NCBI GenBank assembly: GCA_963753585.1
Contig: CAVWCU010000001.1
Coordinates: 930,001-994,000, forward strand
Direction: 5' to 3'
DNA: 64,000 nucleotides
Source of the DNA: VRUE01 sp963753585
GTDB taxonomy: Bacteria > Actinomycetota > Thermoleophilia > Solirubrobacterales > 70-9
In this document: piece after piece, positions 49,506 to 58,330 of the stretch
Numbering within the stretch: the first letter of the stretch is position 1
Layout: every line of letters starts with the position of its first letter
The notes under the pieces: generated by a model
Told to the model about the DNA's origin: nothing
The model's input: the letters and a program-made list of their open reading frames with translations, nothing else
The model's database searches: none
Translations under genes and position numbers: made by a program

Positions 49506-50039
49506 GTGGCGGTTGGAGAGGTCAGGCCCGGTTATGAACTGTGGCGGCCAAATCGAGAGAAGGCCGAGTCGGTCACGACCAAGTTCGTGCTCGTCTTCCT
49601 GCTCGCGGCCACAGCGGCGATCGCGGCTCTGGTGACGATCACCGGCTTCTCGCTGATGACCGGTGGCGGCGGCATGGGGATCGTCTGCCTGATCTTCGCC
49701 CTGCTCTACGCCCTCTTCGCCTTCCTCGTCTTCCGCTGGAGCCGCGGCATCCTCCCCGTCGCCGCCGCCCTTTCGATGATCCTGGCGATCCTCTGCGCTG
49801 TCGGCGCCGACAGCTGGTTCGCCCGTGACAAGGCCGGCTTCGAGGAGGCGCTGATCCCGGTGACGCTGATCGGCCTGCTGGTGATCATCCTCGTGATCCT
49901 GCAGCTGATCACGATCGCCGTCGCCCTCTACGCCTTCAACCAGAACTGGCACGTCGAGGAGGAGCGCCCGATCGGCTCGGGCGAGGACTACGGGGCCGGC
50001 GCTTCACCCCCCGACGACGCCGCTCCGCTGCCGGCGTGA
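49506..50039 (+). CDS. Four-helix membrane protein, unknown function
   Basis: A 177-residue protein from a GTG start. Hydrophobic helices lie at ~27-48, ~56-76, ~83-101 and ~118-142, followed by an acidic, Pro/Gly-rich tail. No recognised domain. It stands between tRNA genes and is probably monocistronic. Confidence 0.6.
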   Translation: MAVGEVRPGYELWRPNREKAESVTTKFVLVFLLAATAAIAALVTITGFSLMTGGGGMGIVCLIFALLYALFAFLVFRWSRGILPVAAALSMILAILCAVGADSWFARDKAGFEEALIPVTLIGLLVIILVILQLITIAVALYAFNQNWHVEEERPIGSGEDYGAGASPPDDAAPLPA

Positions 50040-50065
50040 CCGCCCCGAGCCTGGTCGGTCGCCGA

Positions 50066-50148
50066 TGCCGGAGGCGGGAGTCGAACCCGCACGCCCTTTC
50101 GGGCAATTGATTTTGAGTCAATCATGTCTACCGTTCCATCACTCCGGC
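50066..50148 (-). tRNA. tRNA-Leu (CAA)
   Basis: An 83-nt type II tRNA with acceptor GCCGGAG/CTCCGGC, anticodon CAA in loop CTCAAAA, variable arm TGCCCGAAAGGGCG, T-loop GGTTCGACTCC. Confidence 0.94.
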
Positions 50149-50223
50149 GCAGCTCAAACGATAGACGGAATGCGCGGACGATCCTGATCGTCTCCCAAGC
50201 CTGATTAGACTGCGACCCGCGCC

Positions 50224-51057
50224 ATGCGCATCCACCACCTCAACTGCGGCACGCTGTGCCCCAACGGAGCGCGACTCGTCAACGGCGAGGGCGGCCTGCT
50301 CGAACAGGGCCGGGTCGTCTGCCACTGCCTGCTGATCGAGACAGACGATGGCCTCGTCCTCCTCGACACCGGCTTCGGAACCGAGGACACGCGCAATCCC
50401 CGCCAGCTTGGGCCCGTCTTCGCACTCATGCGACCCAAGGCCGAGATCGGCGAGACGGCGCTGAAGCAGGTCGAGAGTCTCGGCTTCGCAGCCTCCGACG
50501 TCAAGCAGATCGTCACCACCCACCTCGACCCCGACCACTCCGGCGGCCTCCCGGACTTCCCCGAGGCTGAGGTGCACATCTTCGGGCGCGAACTCGACGC
50601 GGCGATGAACCCGCGCCTGCGCGACCGCCCCCGCTACCTCGCCGCCCACTGGAAGCACAACCCGAAGTGGGTCCGCCACGACGGAGGAGGAGACGACTGG
50701 TTCGGCTTCGGCGGCATTCGGATCCTGCCCGACCTCGGCATCGAGGTGCTGCTGATCCCGCTCCCCGGGCACGCGCTGGGGCACACCGGCGTGGCGATCA
50801 AGACCGGTGAGGGCTGGCTCCTGCACTGCGGCGACGCCTACTTCCACCACGACGAGCTCTCGACGCCGCCCTCCTGCCCACCCGGGCTGCGCTTCTTCCA
50901 GAACCTCAACAACGCCGACCGGCGCCAGCGCCTGGCGAATCAGGAGCGGTTGCGCGAGCTGGTCGCCCGCCACGGCGAAGACGTGCAGCTGCTCTGCTCG
51001 CACGACCCGTTCGAGCTGGACCGGGCGCAGGCGGCGAGCGCAGCCGCCGCGGCGTGA
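50224..51057 (+). CDS. MBL-fold metallo-hydrolase
   Basis: A 277-residue metallo-beta-lactamase-fold hydrolase. Metal ligands appear in TTHLDPDHSGG (the HxHxDH motif with Leu-Asp-Pro in place of the first spacer), PLPGHALGHTG and LLHCGDAYFH. The group resembles N-acyl homoserine lactone lactonases and glyoxalase II relatives, but its substrate is unknown. Its stop overlaps the start of the acetoacetyl-CoA synthetase gene (GTGA), so the two are translationally coupled. Confidence 0.88.
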   Translation: MRIHHLNCGTLCPNGARLVNGEGGLLEQGRVVCHCLLIETDDGLVLLDTGFGTEDTRNPRQLGPVFALMRPKAEIGETALKQVESLGFAASDVKQIVTTHLDPDHSGGLPDFPEAEVHIFGRELDAAMNPRLRDRPRYLAAHWKHNPKWVRHDGGGDDWFGFGGIRILPDLGIEVLLIPLPGHALGHTGVAIKTGEGWLLHCGDAYFHHDELSTPPSCPPGLRFFQNLNNADRRQRLANQERLRELVARHGEDVQLLCSHDPFELDRAQAASAAAAA

Positions 51058-53039
51058 GCGGCGCGGCGGCCGAGAAGCTCTGGGAGCCCTCCGCCGAGCT
51101 GGTCGAGCACTCGCGCCTGCGCGAGTACATGCGCTGGCTCGAGACCGAACGGGGGCTGAAGCTCGACACGTACGAGGAGCTGTGGCGCTGGTCGGTCGAC
51201 GACCTCGAGGCCTTCTGGTCCTCGATCTGGGACTTCTTCGGCATCCAGGCCGACGGCGGCTTCGAGCGTGCCCTCGGCAACCGGGAGATGCCGGGCGCGG
51301 AGTGGTTCGCCGGAACCAGCCTCAACTACGCCGAGCACGTCTTCGCCGGCAAGGACGACGACGCCGAGGTGGCGATCCTGCACGCCTCCGAGCTGCGCGA
51401 GCTCGGCGAGCTGAGCTGGGGCGAGCTTCGCGCCCAGGTGGCCGCGACCGCCGCCGGCCTGCGCGGGCTCGGGGTCCAGCGCGGCGACCGCGTCGTCGCC
51501 TACATGCCGAACGTCCCCGAGGCGATCGTCGCCTTCCTCGCCACCGCGAGCATCGGCGCGATCTGGTCGAGCTGCTCGCCCGACTTCGGCCCGGCCAGCG
51601 TGATCGACCGCTTCGCCCAGATCGAGCCCAAGGTGCTCTTCGCGGTCGACGGCTACCGCTACGGCGGCAAGGACTTCGATCGGCGCGAGACGCTCACCCA
51701 GCTCCAGGAGGCAATACCGAGCCTGGCGCGCACCGTCGTCCTTCCCTACCTCGACCCCGATCCCGACCTCTCACCCCTGCGCGACGCGATGCCGTGGGAC
51801 GAGCTTCTCGTCAGCGGCCAGGGTGCTGACCTCACCTTCGAGCGCGTCCCCTTCGACCACCCGCTCTGGGTCCTCTACTCCTCCGGCACGACCGGCCTGC
51901 CGAAGGCGATCGTCCAGTCGCAGGGCGGCATCCTGCTCGAGCATCTGAAGAAGCTCAACCTCCACGTCGACGCCCATCCCGGCGACCGCCTCTTCTGGTT
52001 CACCACGACCGGCTGGATGATGTGGAACTTCCTCGTCTCCGGCCTGCTGACCCGCGCCGCGATCGTCCTCTACGACGGCAACCCCGGCCATCCCGACATG
52101 GGCGTGCTCTGGGACCTCGCCGAGCGTGCCGGGGTGACGATGTTCGGCACCAGCGCCTCCTACATCGCCGCCTGCATGAAGGCGGGGGTCGAGCCCGGCG
52201 CCGGCCGCGACCTCAGCCGGCTGACGGCGGTCGGCTCGACCGGCTCCCCCCTCTCCCCCGAGGGCTTCGACTGGATCTACGAGCACCTCGGCACCGACAC
52301 CTGGCTCTTCTCGACCAGCGGCGGCACCGACCTCTGCACCGCCTTCGTCGGCGGCACCGCCCTGCTCCCCGTCTACCGCGGCGAGCTGCAGGGGCGGGCG
52401 CTGGGCGCCGCGGTCGAGGCCTGGGACGAAGACGGCAACGCCGTCATCGACGAGGTCGGCGAGCTCGTCGTCACCGAGCCGATGCCCTCGATGCCGGTCT
52501 TCTTCTGGGGAGACGACGAGGCCCAGAGCCGCTACCGGGCCAGCTACTTCGAGCACTACCCCGGCGTCTGGCGCCACGGCGACTGGATCGAAATCACCTC
52601 GCGCGGCACCGCCGTCATCTACGGCCGCTCGGACTCGACGATCAACCGCTCCGGCATTCGCATGGGAACGAGCGAGATCTACCGCGCCGTGCTCGGCCTC
52701 GACGAGATCGTCGACGCCCTGGTCGTCGACGTGCCCCGCCCCGGCACCGAGGGCTGGATGCCGCTCTTCGTCGTCCTCCGTGAGGGGGCCGGGCTGGACG
52801 ACGATCTGCGTCGCGAGATCGCCAAACGGGTTCGCAGCCAATGCTCTCCCCGTCACGTCCCCGACGAGGTCTACGCGATCGCCGAGGTGCCGCGCACGCT
52901 CAGCAACAAGGTGCTCGAGGTGCCGGTCAAGCGGATCCTGATGGGCACCCCGCCGGAGAAGGCGGCGAGCCGCGACTCGCTCGCCAACCCCGCCGCGCTC
53001 GACTGGTTCGTCGAGTTCGCCGCCAAGCTCGAAACCTGA
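51054..53039 (+). CDS. Acetoacetate-CoA ligase (acetoacetyl-CoA synthetase)
   Basis: A 661-residue adenylate-forming enzyme that activates acetoacetate to acetoacetyl-CoA. The N-terminal LWEPSAELVEHSRLREYMRW and the FFGIQADGGFERAL region are specific to this family. The AMP-binding motif is LYSSGTTGLPKAIVQSQGG (~residues 278-296), and TTGWMMWNFL, FSTSGGTDLCTAF and GDWIEITSRGT follow in order. The catalytic Lys is near the C-terminus (TLSNKVLEVPVK). It fits the HMG-CoA lyase on the other strand, which yields acetoacetate. Confidence 0.93.
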   Translation: MSGAAAEKLWEPSAELVEHSRLREYMRWLETERGLKLDTYEELWRWSVDDLEAFWSSIWDFFGIQADGGFERALGNREMPGAEWFAGTSLNYAEHVFAGKDDDAEVAILHASELRELGELSWGELRAQVAATAAGLRGLGVQRGDRVVAYMPNVPEAIVAFLATASIGAIWSSCSPDFGPASVIDRFAQIEPKVLFAVDGYRYGGKDFDRRETLTQLQEAIPSLARTVVLPYLDPDPDLSPLRDAMPWDELLVSGQGADLTFERVPFDHPLWVLYSSGTTGLPKAIVQSQGGILLEHLKKLNLHVDAHPGDRLFWFTTTGWMMWNFLVSGLLTRAAIVLYDGNPGHPDMGVLWDLAERAGVTMFGTSASYIAACMKAGVEPGAGRDLSRLTAVGSTGSPLSPEGFDWIYEHLGTDTWLFSTSGGTDLCTAFVGGTALLPVYRGELQGRALGAAVEAWDEDGNAVIDEVGELVVTEPMPSMPVFFWGDDEAQSRYRASYFEHYPGVWRHGDWIEITSRGTAVIYGRSDSTINRSGIRMGTSEIYRAVLGLDEIVDALVVDVPRPGTEGWMPLFVVLREGAGLDDDLRREIAKRVRSQCSPRHVPDEVYAIAEVPRTLSNKVLEVPVKRILMGTPPEKAASRDSLANPAALDWFVEFAAKLET

Positions 53040-53045
53040 ACCAGG

Positions 53046-53086
53046 TTGGCGACTTACCTGCCCCTATAGGGCTGGAAAGTCGCCAA
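53046..53086. terminator. Bidirectional terminator between convergent operons
   Basis: TTGGCGACTT pairs with AAGTCGCCAA (10 bp), with an inner CCCCTATAGGG hairpin. It fills the 49-bp gap between the stops at 53039 and 53089. Confidence 0.6.
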
Positions 53087-53088
53087 GC

Positions 53089-54609
53089 CTACGCCGGCGT
53101 GACTGGGTTGCGCCGCTCGGCGAAGGCGCGGTCCTTGCTCGCTGCCATCGCGAAGCGGTTGATGAGGTCCGCACGTAGGTCGGCAGGCTCAATCACGGCA
53201 TCGACGACCATCTCCGAGGCGAGGTGCAGGATGTCGATGTCCTCGGCGTACTCCTCGCGCTTGGCGGCGACGAAGGCCTCCCTCTCGGCCTCGTCGGAGA
53301 TCGCCTGGATCTGGTTGTAGAAGACGGCGTTGATCGCCGCCTGCGGCCCCATCACCGCGATCGAGGCGCTGGGCAGGGCGATGCAGCAGTCCGGCTCGAA
53401 GGCCGGCCCCGCCATCGCGTAGAGCCCAGCACCATAGGCCTTGCGCACCACTACCGAGATCTTCGGCACCGTCGCTTCGGAGACCGCGCTGATCATCTTC
53501 GCCCCGTGGCGGATGATCCCGTGGCGCTCGACCGCGGTGCCGATCATGAAGCCCGGCACGTCGGCGAGGAAGAGCAGCGGCACGTTGAAGGCGTTACAGG
53601 TCTGGATGAAGCGGGCCGCCTTGTCGGCCGAGTCGACGAAGAGGACGCCGCCGGTGTGCTTGGGCTGGTTGGCGACGATCCCGATCGCGCGCCCGTCGAG
53701 GCGCCCGTAGCCGACGATCAGCTCCTTTGCCCAGCGCTTGTGGACGGGCAGGAAGCTGCCGGCGTCGAGCAACGAGTCGAGCAGCAGCTGCATGTCGAAG
53801 GGGCGGTTCTCGTCGGGCGGCAGGATCTCGGCGATCGGGGTGTCCGATGCCGGCTCGGCGGCGGGCGCGGCCGGCGGCTCCTCGCGCCAGCTGCCGGGCA
53901 TGAACGAGAGGTAGCGCTTGGCGAGGTCGATCGCCTCCTCGTCGGACTTGACCAGGAAGTGGCCGCAACCGGAGACGCCGGTGTGCATCTTCGCCCCGCC
54001 CATCTCCTCCAGGCTGACCTTCTCGCCGATCACCATCTCGGCCATCCGCGGTGAGCCCAGGTACATCGAGGCGTTGCCGTCGCGCATGATCACCACGTCG
54101 CAGAAGGCGGGGATGTAGGCGCCGCCGGCGGCGCTCGGCCCGAACAGCAGGCAGACCTGCGGCACCTGGCCGGACAGCCGCACCTCGTTGTGGAAGATGC
54201 GCCCAGCGCCGCGGCGGCCGGGGAACATCTGCACCTGGTCGGTAATCCGCGCCCCTGCCGAGTCGACCAGGTAGACCATCGGCACCTGTAGGAAGAGCGC
54301 CCGTTCCTGGATGCGGAGGATCTTCTCCACCGTCTTCGGCCCCCATGAACCGGCCTTGACCGTGGGGTCGTTGGCCATCAGGGCGACGCGGCGGCTGTCG
54401 ATCGTGGCCAGGCCGGTGACGACGCCGTCGGCGCCGAGCCCCTCCTTGTCCCAGTTCGCCAGCGCCGCCTCCTCGGCGAAGGAGCCGGCGTCGACAAGCC
54501 GGGCGACCCGCTCGCGCACAGGCAGCTTGCCCTGCTCGGCGGTCTTCTCGTGGTGGCGTTGCGGCCCCCCGGCGAGGGCGGCCTCGAGGGCCTTGTGGAA
54601 GTCGGACAT
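53089..54609 (-). CDS. Acyl-CoA carboxylase beta (carboxyltransferase) subunit
   Basis: A 506-residue biotin-dependent carboxyltransferase of the methylcrotonyl/propionyl-CoA carboxylase type. Marks include HHEKTAEQGKLPVRERVARL, VYLVDSAGARITDQVQMFPG and, in the second half, FVDSADKAARFIQTCNAFNV, FLADVPGFMIGTAVERHGII and RKAYGAGLYAMAGPAF, the oxyanion holes of the two crotonase domains. The matching biotin-carboxylase subunit is not in the window. Next to HMG-CoA lyase it most probably carboxylates methylcrotonyl-CoA in leucine breakdown. Confidence 0.92.
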   Translation of the reverse strand: MSDFHKALEAALAGGPQRHHEKTAEQGKLPVRERVARLVDAGSFAEEAALANWDKEGLGADGVVTGLATIDSRRVALMANDPTVKAGSWGPKTVEKILRIQERALFLQVPMVYLVDSAGARITDQVQMFPGRRGAGRIFHNEVRLSGQVPQVCLLFGPSAAGGAYIPAFCDVVIMRDGNASMYLGSPRMAEMVIGEKVSLEEMGGAKMHTGVSGCGHFLVKSDEEAIDLAKRYLSFMPGSWREEPPAAPAAEPASDTPIAEILPPDENRPFDMQLLLDSLLDAGSFLPVHKRWAKELIVGYGRLDGRAIGIVANQPKHTGGVLFVDSADKAARFIQTCNAFNVPLLFLADVPGFMIGTAVERHGIIRHGAKMISAVSEATVPKISVVVRKAYGAGLYAMAGPAFEPDCCIALPSASIAVMGPQAAINAVFYNQIQAISDEAEREAFVAAKREEYAEDIDILHLASEMVVDAVIEPADLRADLINRFAMAASKDRAFAERRNPVTPA

Positions 54610-54620
54610 GGCTGCGGAGC

Positions 54621-55550
54621 CTATTCGGACTGGCCGCCGCCCCAGTCCACCGGACCCGCCCGCAGTACGTGCGAGCCGAGGGGGCGGCCGAGGGTGTTCT
54701 GCGCGGCGTGGGAGGCCTCGACCAGCGCCGGCAGGTCAATTCCCGTCTCCACTCCCATCTCATGCAGCATCGAGACCACGTCCTCGGTGGCGACGTTGCC
54801 GGTGGAACCGGGCGGCACCGGACAGCCGCCCAACTCGCCGAAGCTCGACTCGAAGGAGTCGACTCCCTGCTCCAGCGCCGCCAGCACGTTGGCGAGGCCC
54901 TGACCACGGGTGTTGTGAAAGTGGGCGGTCAGCTCAATCCCGCCGAGGCGCTTGCGCGCCGCCGTGAAGAACTCGCCGACCTGGCGCGGGTTGGCCATCC
55001 CGGTCGTGTCGCCGAAGCCGACCTCGGCGCAACCCGCCGCCGCCAGCCGCTCGGCGATCCCAAGCACGCGATCGAGCGGAACCTCTCCCTCGTACGGGCA
55101 GCCGAAAGAGGTAGCGATCACACCCTCGCGGCGCAGTCCCACTGCGTCGGCCGCGGCCAGCGTTTGCTCCAGGCCGGCAAGCGACTCCTCGATCGAGCGG
55201 TTGACGTTCTCGCGATTGTGGGTCTCCGAGGCGGAGAGGAAGACACTGATCTCGTCGAAGCGGTCGCGCAGCGCCAGCGCTCGCTCCAACCCCCGCTGGT
55301 TCGGGACCAGCACCGAGAAGGCGACGCCGTCGCGGCGCTGGATGCCGGTCAGCACCTCCTCCGCGTCGGAGAGTTGTGGGATCACATCCGGCCGTACGAA
55401 GGAAGTGATCTCGACCCGTTTCAGGCCACTGGACGAGAGCATGTCGATCAGCCTCACCTTGTCAGCGGTGGCGATCGTCTCCGGCTCGTTCTGGAAGCCG
55501 TCACGAGGGCCGACCTCGCGAATCCGGACGTTGCTCGGCAGCGGCTTCAT
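54621..55550 (-). CDS. mvaB: Hydroxymethylglutaryl-CoA lyase
   Basis: A 309-residue TIM-barrel lyase splitting HMG-CoA into acetoacetate and acetyl-CoA. The N-terminal REVGPRDGFQNE binds the metal and substrate, FVRPDVIPQLSDAEEV and VFLSASETHNRENVN follow, and the flexible loop GGCPVPPGSTGNVATED supplies the catalytic Cys. HFHNTRGQGLAN carries two metal-binding His. It lies 11 bp upstream of the carboxylase gene in the same operon, giving the last two steps of leucine catabolism. Confidence 0.95.
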   Translation of the reverse strand: MKPLPSNVRIREVGPRDGFQNEPETIATADKVRLIDMLSSSGLKRVEITSFVRPDVIPQLSDAEEVLTGIQRRDGVAFSVLVPNQRGLERALALRDRFDEISVFLSASETHNRENVNRSIEESLAGLEQTLAAADAVGLRREGVIATSFGCPYEGEVPLDRVLGIAERLAAAGCAEVGFGDTTGMANPRQVGEFFTAARKRLGGIELTAHFHNTRGQGLANVLAALEQGVDSFESSFGELGGCPVPPGSTGNVATEDVVSMLHEMGVETGIDLPALVEASHAAQNTLGRPLGSHVLRAGPVDWGGGQSE

Positions 55551-55560
55551 CGAGACGAGG

Positions 55561-55950
55561 CTACGCGGTCGGCGGACCGGCCTGGCCGACCACGCGCCGC
55601 TCGTGGGTGCCGACGCCGATCGTTCGCTCGCCTTCGGTCACCTCGACGTCGAAGCGGAGCTTGCGGCCTTCGACGACCTCGCGCAACGTGGCGCGCGTCC
55701 GGCACCTCGCACCCTCCGGGGCCGCCGCCACGTGCTTGACGCAAACCTCGAAGCCGACCGTCGCCTGTCCCTCGGGCAAGTGCTCGTAGACCAGCATCGA
55801 GGCGGTGCCCTCCATCATCCCGATCATGCCCGGCGTCGAGAGCACGCCGGTGCCGATCGTGCCGCCGACGTCCGTCACAAGCGGCGGCGCGACCGTGAAC
55901 TCGTCGCTGCGCTCAATCCCGGGAACGAGCTCTTGCTCCAGCTCGGCCAT
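55561..55950 (-). CDS. Hotdog-fold thioesterase (FlK-like)
   Basis: A 129-residue protein with the fluoroacetyl-CoA thioesterase-type pattern: STPGMIGMMEGTASMLVYEHL (the Glu in MEG and the Thr), VGFEVCVKHVAAAPEG (the catalytic His in VKHVA), and RFDVEVTEGERTIGVGTHER. It probably removes CoA from a short acyl group in this catabolic operon. Its start touches the SDR stop (TGATG). Confidence 0.85.
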   Translation of the reverse strand: MAELEQELVPGIERSDEFTVAPPLVTDVGGTIGTGVLSTPGMIGMMEGTASMLVYEHLPEGQATVGFEVCVKHVAAAPEGARCRTRATLREVVEGRKLRFDVEVTEGERTIGVGTHERRVVGQAGPPTA

Positions 55951-56684
55951 CAGACCATGCCCAGGCCGCCGCTTACGCCCAGGGTCTCGCCGGTGACGTA
56001 GGTGGCGTCGTCGGAGACGAGGAAAGCGGCTGCGGCGGCGACCTCCTCAGGCTGGCCCAGGCGGCCCATCTGGGTGGCGGACTTCATCGTCTCGATCACC
56101 TTTTCGCCGATCTCGCCGAACTCCTTGGCTCCCATCAACAGCGGGGTCTCGATCGGGCCCGGGGCGATCGAGTTGGCGGTGATCTGGTAGCGGGCGCTCT
56201 CGCGCGCGATCGCCTTCATGAAGGCGACGACGCCTCCCTTGGTCGCCGAGTAGACGGCAGATCCCTTGGAACCGACCCGACCTGCCTCCGAGGAGATGCT
56301 GAGGATGCGGCCGTATTTCGCCTCCTGCATGCCGGGCAGGGCGGCATGGGTGCAGTTGAAGACGCCGACGAGGTTGATCCCGATCAACCGCTGCCACTGC
56401 TCAGGCGTCGTGTAGGTGAAGAAGCCGAACTCGTCCGTGCCGGCGTTGTTGACGAGGATGTCGAGCGTCCCGGTCGCCTCAACCGCGGCGCGGGCGGACT
56501 CGAGGTCGGTCACGTCGAGCTCGAGCGCGTGGCCGTTGACGTCGCCGGCGACCCTCTCGGCGCCCTCGACGTCGACGTCGCCGACCCAGACCTCGGCGCC
56601 CTCTGCCGCCAGGCGGGCGGCGATCGCGGTGCCTATCCCGCTCGCCCCGCCGGTGACCAGCGCCTTTCGTCCCTCCAGCCGCAT
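55950..56684 (-). CDS. Short-chain dehydrogenase/reductase
   Basis: A 244-residue classical SDR from the ATG at 56684. NAD(P) motif VTGGASGIGTAIA, structural NNAG (VNNAGTDEFG), catalytic Ser in SISSEAGRVG, and YSATK with Tyr and Lys (Y~150, K~154). GDVDVEG after strand 2 carries an Asp, favouring NAD over NADP. Within the operon a 3-hydroxyacyl-CoA or 3-hydroxybutyrate dehydrogenase role is plausible but not shown. Only 27 bp separate its start from the divergent fno start. Confidence 0.9.
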   Translation of the reverse strand: MRLEGRKALVTGGASGIGTAIAARLAAEGAEVWVGDVDVEGAERVAGDVNGHALELDVTDLESARAAVEATGTLDILVNNAGTDEFGFFTYTTPEQWQRLIGINLVGVFNCTHAALPGMQEAKYGRILSISSEAGRVGSKGSAVYSATKGGVVAFMKAIARESARYQITANSIAPGPIETPLLMGAKEFGEIGEKVIETMKSATQMGRLGQPEEVAAAAAFLVSDDATYVTGETLGVSGGLGMV

Positions 56685-56711
56685 CGGCCGGGAGCATAGA
56701 CTCACGCGCTC

Positions 56712-57404
56712 GTGGCGGACCTTCCCACCATCCCGATCGTTGGCGGCACCGGTGCGCTCGGCGCCGGCCTGGCGTTGCGCTGGGCCCAGGCCGGGGCCTC
56801 GATCGCGATCGGCTCGCGGTCGGCCGAGCGGGCCGAGGAGGCGGCGGCGAAGCTGCGCGAGAAGGTGCCGGGCGCCCAAGTCGAGGGCCTGCTCAATGAG
56901 GACGCCGTCAAACGCGGCGAGATCGTCTTCCTCACCGTCCCCTTCCGCAACCAGTCGGAGAACCTCAACAACCTGCGCGAGGCGCTGCAGCCGGGGCAGA
57001 TCCTGGTCGACTGCACGGTCCCGCTCGCCGCCGCGGTCAGCGGCAAGGCGACGCGCTCGCTCGGCGTCTGGCAGGGCAGCGCCGCCCAGCAGGCACAGGA
57101 GATGGTCCCCGAGGGCGTCACCGTCGTCGCCGCCCTGCACACGATCGGCGCTCTCACCCTCGCCGACGGCGAGGTCGAGCTGGGCGAGGACATACTCATC
57201 TGCGGCGACCGCAAGGCCGACAAGGCCCGGGTCGCGCGTCTGATCGAGCTGATCCCGGGACTGCGGGCCGTCAACGCCGGGCCATTGGAGATGGCCCGGA
57301 TCGTCGAGCAGCTGACGCCGCTGCTGATCTCGGTCAACGTCCGCTACAAGGCCCACGCCGGCATCCAGCTCACCGGCCTCCCCGCCGGCGACCACTGGGC
57401 GTAG
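56712..57404 (+). CDS. fno: NADPH-dependent F420 reductase
   Basis: A 230-residue enzyme exchanging hydride between NADPH and F420. The start is GTG. PIVGGTGALGAGLALRWAQ is the GxGxxG motif, GSRSAERAEEAA confers NADP preference, FLTVPFRNQSENL and TVPLAAAV follow, and HTIGALTL with the final NVRYKAHAGIQLTGL completes the family pattern. It heads the F420 operon, 2 bp before cofD. Confidence 0.93.
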   Translation: MADLPTIPIVGGTGALGAGLALRWAQAGASIAIGSRSAERAEEAAAKLREKVPGAQVEGLLNEDAVKRGEIVFLTVPFRNQSENLNNLREALQPGQILVDCTVPLAAAVSGKATRSLGVWQGSAAQQAQEMVPEGVTVVAALHTIGALTLADGEVELGEDILICGDRKADKARVARLIELIPGLRAVNAGPLEMARIVEQLTPLLISVNVRYKAHAGIQLTGLPAGDHWA

Positions 57405-57406
57405 GC

Positions 57407-58330
57407 ATGCGGGTCGCCCTGCTCGCCGGCGGCACCGGCGGCGCCAAGCTCGCCGCCGGGATGCAGGAGGAGATCGGCTCCGACCTGGCGGTGATCGCCA
57501 ACACCGCCGACGACATCGAGACGCTCGGCGTCCACGTCTCCCCCGACCCCGACCTCGTCACCTACTGGCTCAGCGGCGAAATCGACGAGGAGCGCGGCTG
57601 GGGTCTGCGCGACGACAGCTTCACCGTTTTCGACCGGCTGACGAAGCTGGGTGCACCGAGCTGGTTCAGCCTCTCCGACCGCGACCTCGCGGCCTGCCTC
57701 TACCGCCGCCAGTTCCTCGAGGAGGGCGGTCGCCTCACCGGCGCTCAGGCGCAGATCGCCCGCGCGCTCGGGGTCGAGGCGCGGGTGCTGCCGATGTGCG
57801 AGGCGCCGGTGCGGACCAAGGTGCTGACCGCCGCCGGGAGCCGCGCCCTGCAGGAGTACCTGATCGTCGACCGAGGCGAGCCGGAGGTCCAGGGCGTCGA
57901 GCTGGACGGGATCGAGGCGGCCGAGCCGAGCGCCGAGGTGCTGGAGGCGCTGCGCTGGGCCGAGGCGATCGTGATCGGCCCCTCCAACCCGGTGATCAGC
58001 ATCGGCCCGATCCTCGCGATCCCGGGGATGACCGAGGCGATCGCCGCCTCCAGCGCTCCGGTCGTCGTGGTCAGCCCCTTCGTCGCCGGCCAGGTAGTCA
58101 AGGGGCCGACGGAGCGCTTCATGCAAGCCCTCGGCCGGCCGTCGACCGCGGCGGGCGTCGCCTCCCTCTACGCGGGGCTGATCGACGCGATGGTCGTCGA
58201 CGAGGGCGACCCGGACCCGCCTCCGGAGGGGATCCCCACGCTCCCGGTGCCGACCCTGATGGAGGGCGCGGCCGGGCGGGCGCGGCTGGCGCGCATCGTC
58301 CTCGACTACGCAGCTAGCCTCGAGGCTTGA
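57407..58330 (+). CDS. cofD: 2-phospho-L-lactate (or phosphoenolpyruvate) transferase CofD/FbiA
   Basis: A 307-residue enzyme of F420 synthesis joining the guanylylated phospho-acid to the deazaflavin Fo. LLAGGTGGAKLAAGMQEEIG, VIANTADDIETLGVHVSPDPD, TYWLSGEIDEERGWG, AIVIGPSNPVISIGPILAIPG and VVSPFVAGQVVKGPTERFM are the family hallmarks. Whether the donor is phospholactate, PEP-derived or another guanylyl compound cannot be told. The stop overlaps the next TTG start. Confidence 0.96.
   Translation: MRVALLAGGTGGAKLAAGMQEEIGSDLAVIANTADDIETLGVHVSPDPDLVTYWLSGEIDEERGWGLRDDSFTVFDRLTKLGAPSWFSLSDRDLAACLYRRQFLEEGGRLTGAQAQIARALGVEARVLPMCEAPVRTKVLTAAGSRALQEYLIVDRGEPEVQGVELDGIEAAEPSAEVLEALRWAEAIVIGPSNPVISIGPILAIPGMTEAIAASSAPVVVVSPFVAGQVVKGPTERFMQALGRPSTAAGVASLYAGLIDAMVVDEGDPDPPPEGIPTLPVPTLMEGAAGRARLARIVLDYAASLEA

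Noticed and set aside
53046..53086. The TTGGCGACTT hairpin as a palindromic coding element
   Set aside because: It is intergenic between convergent stops and has no common core; a terminator explains it.
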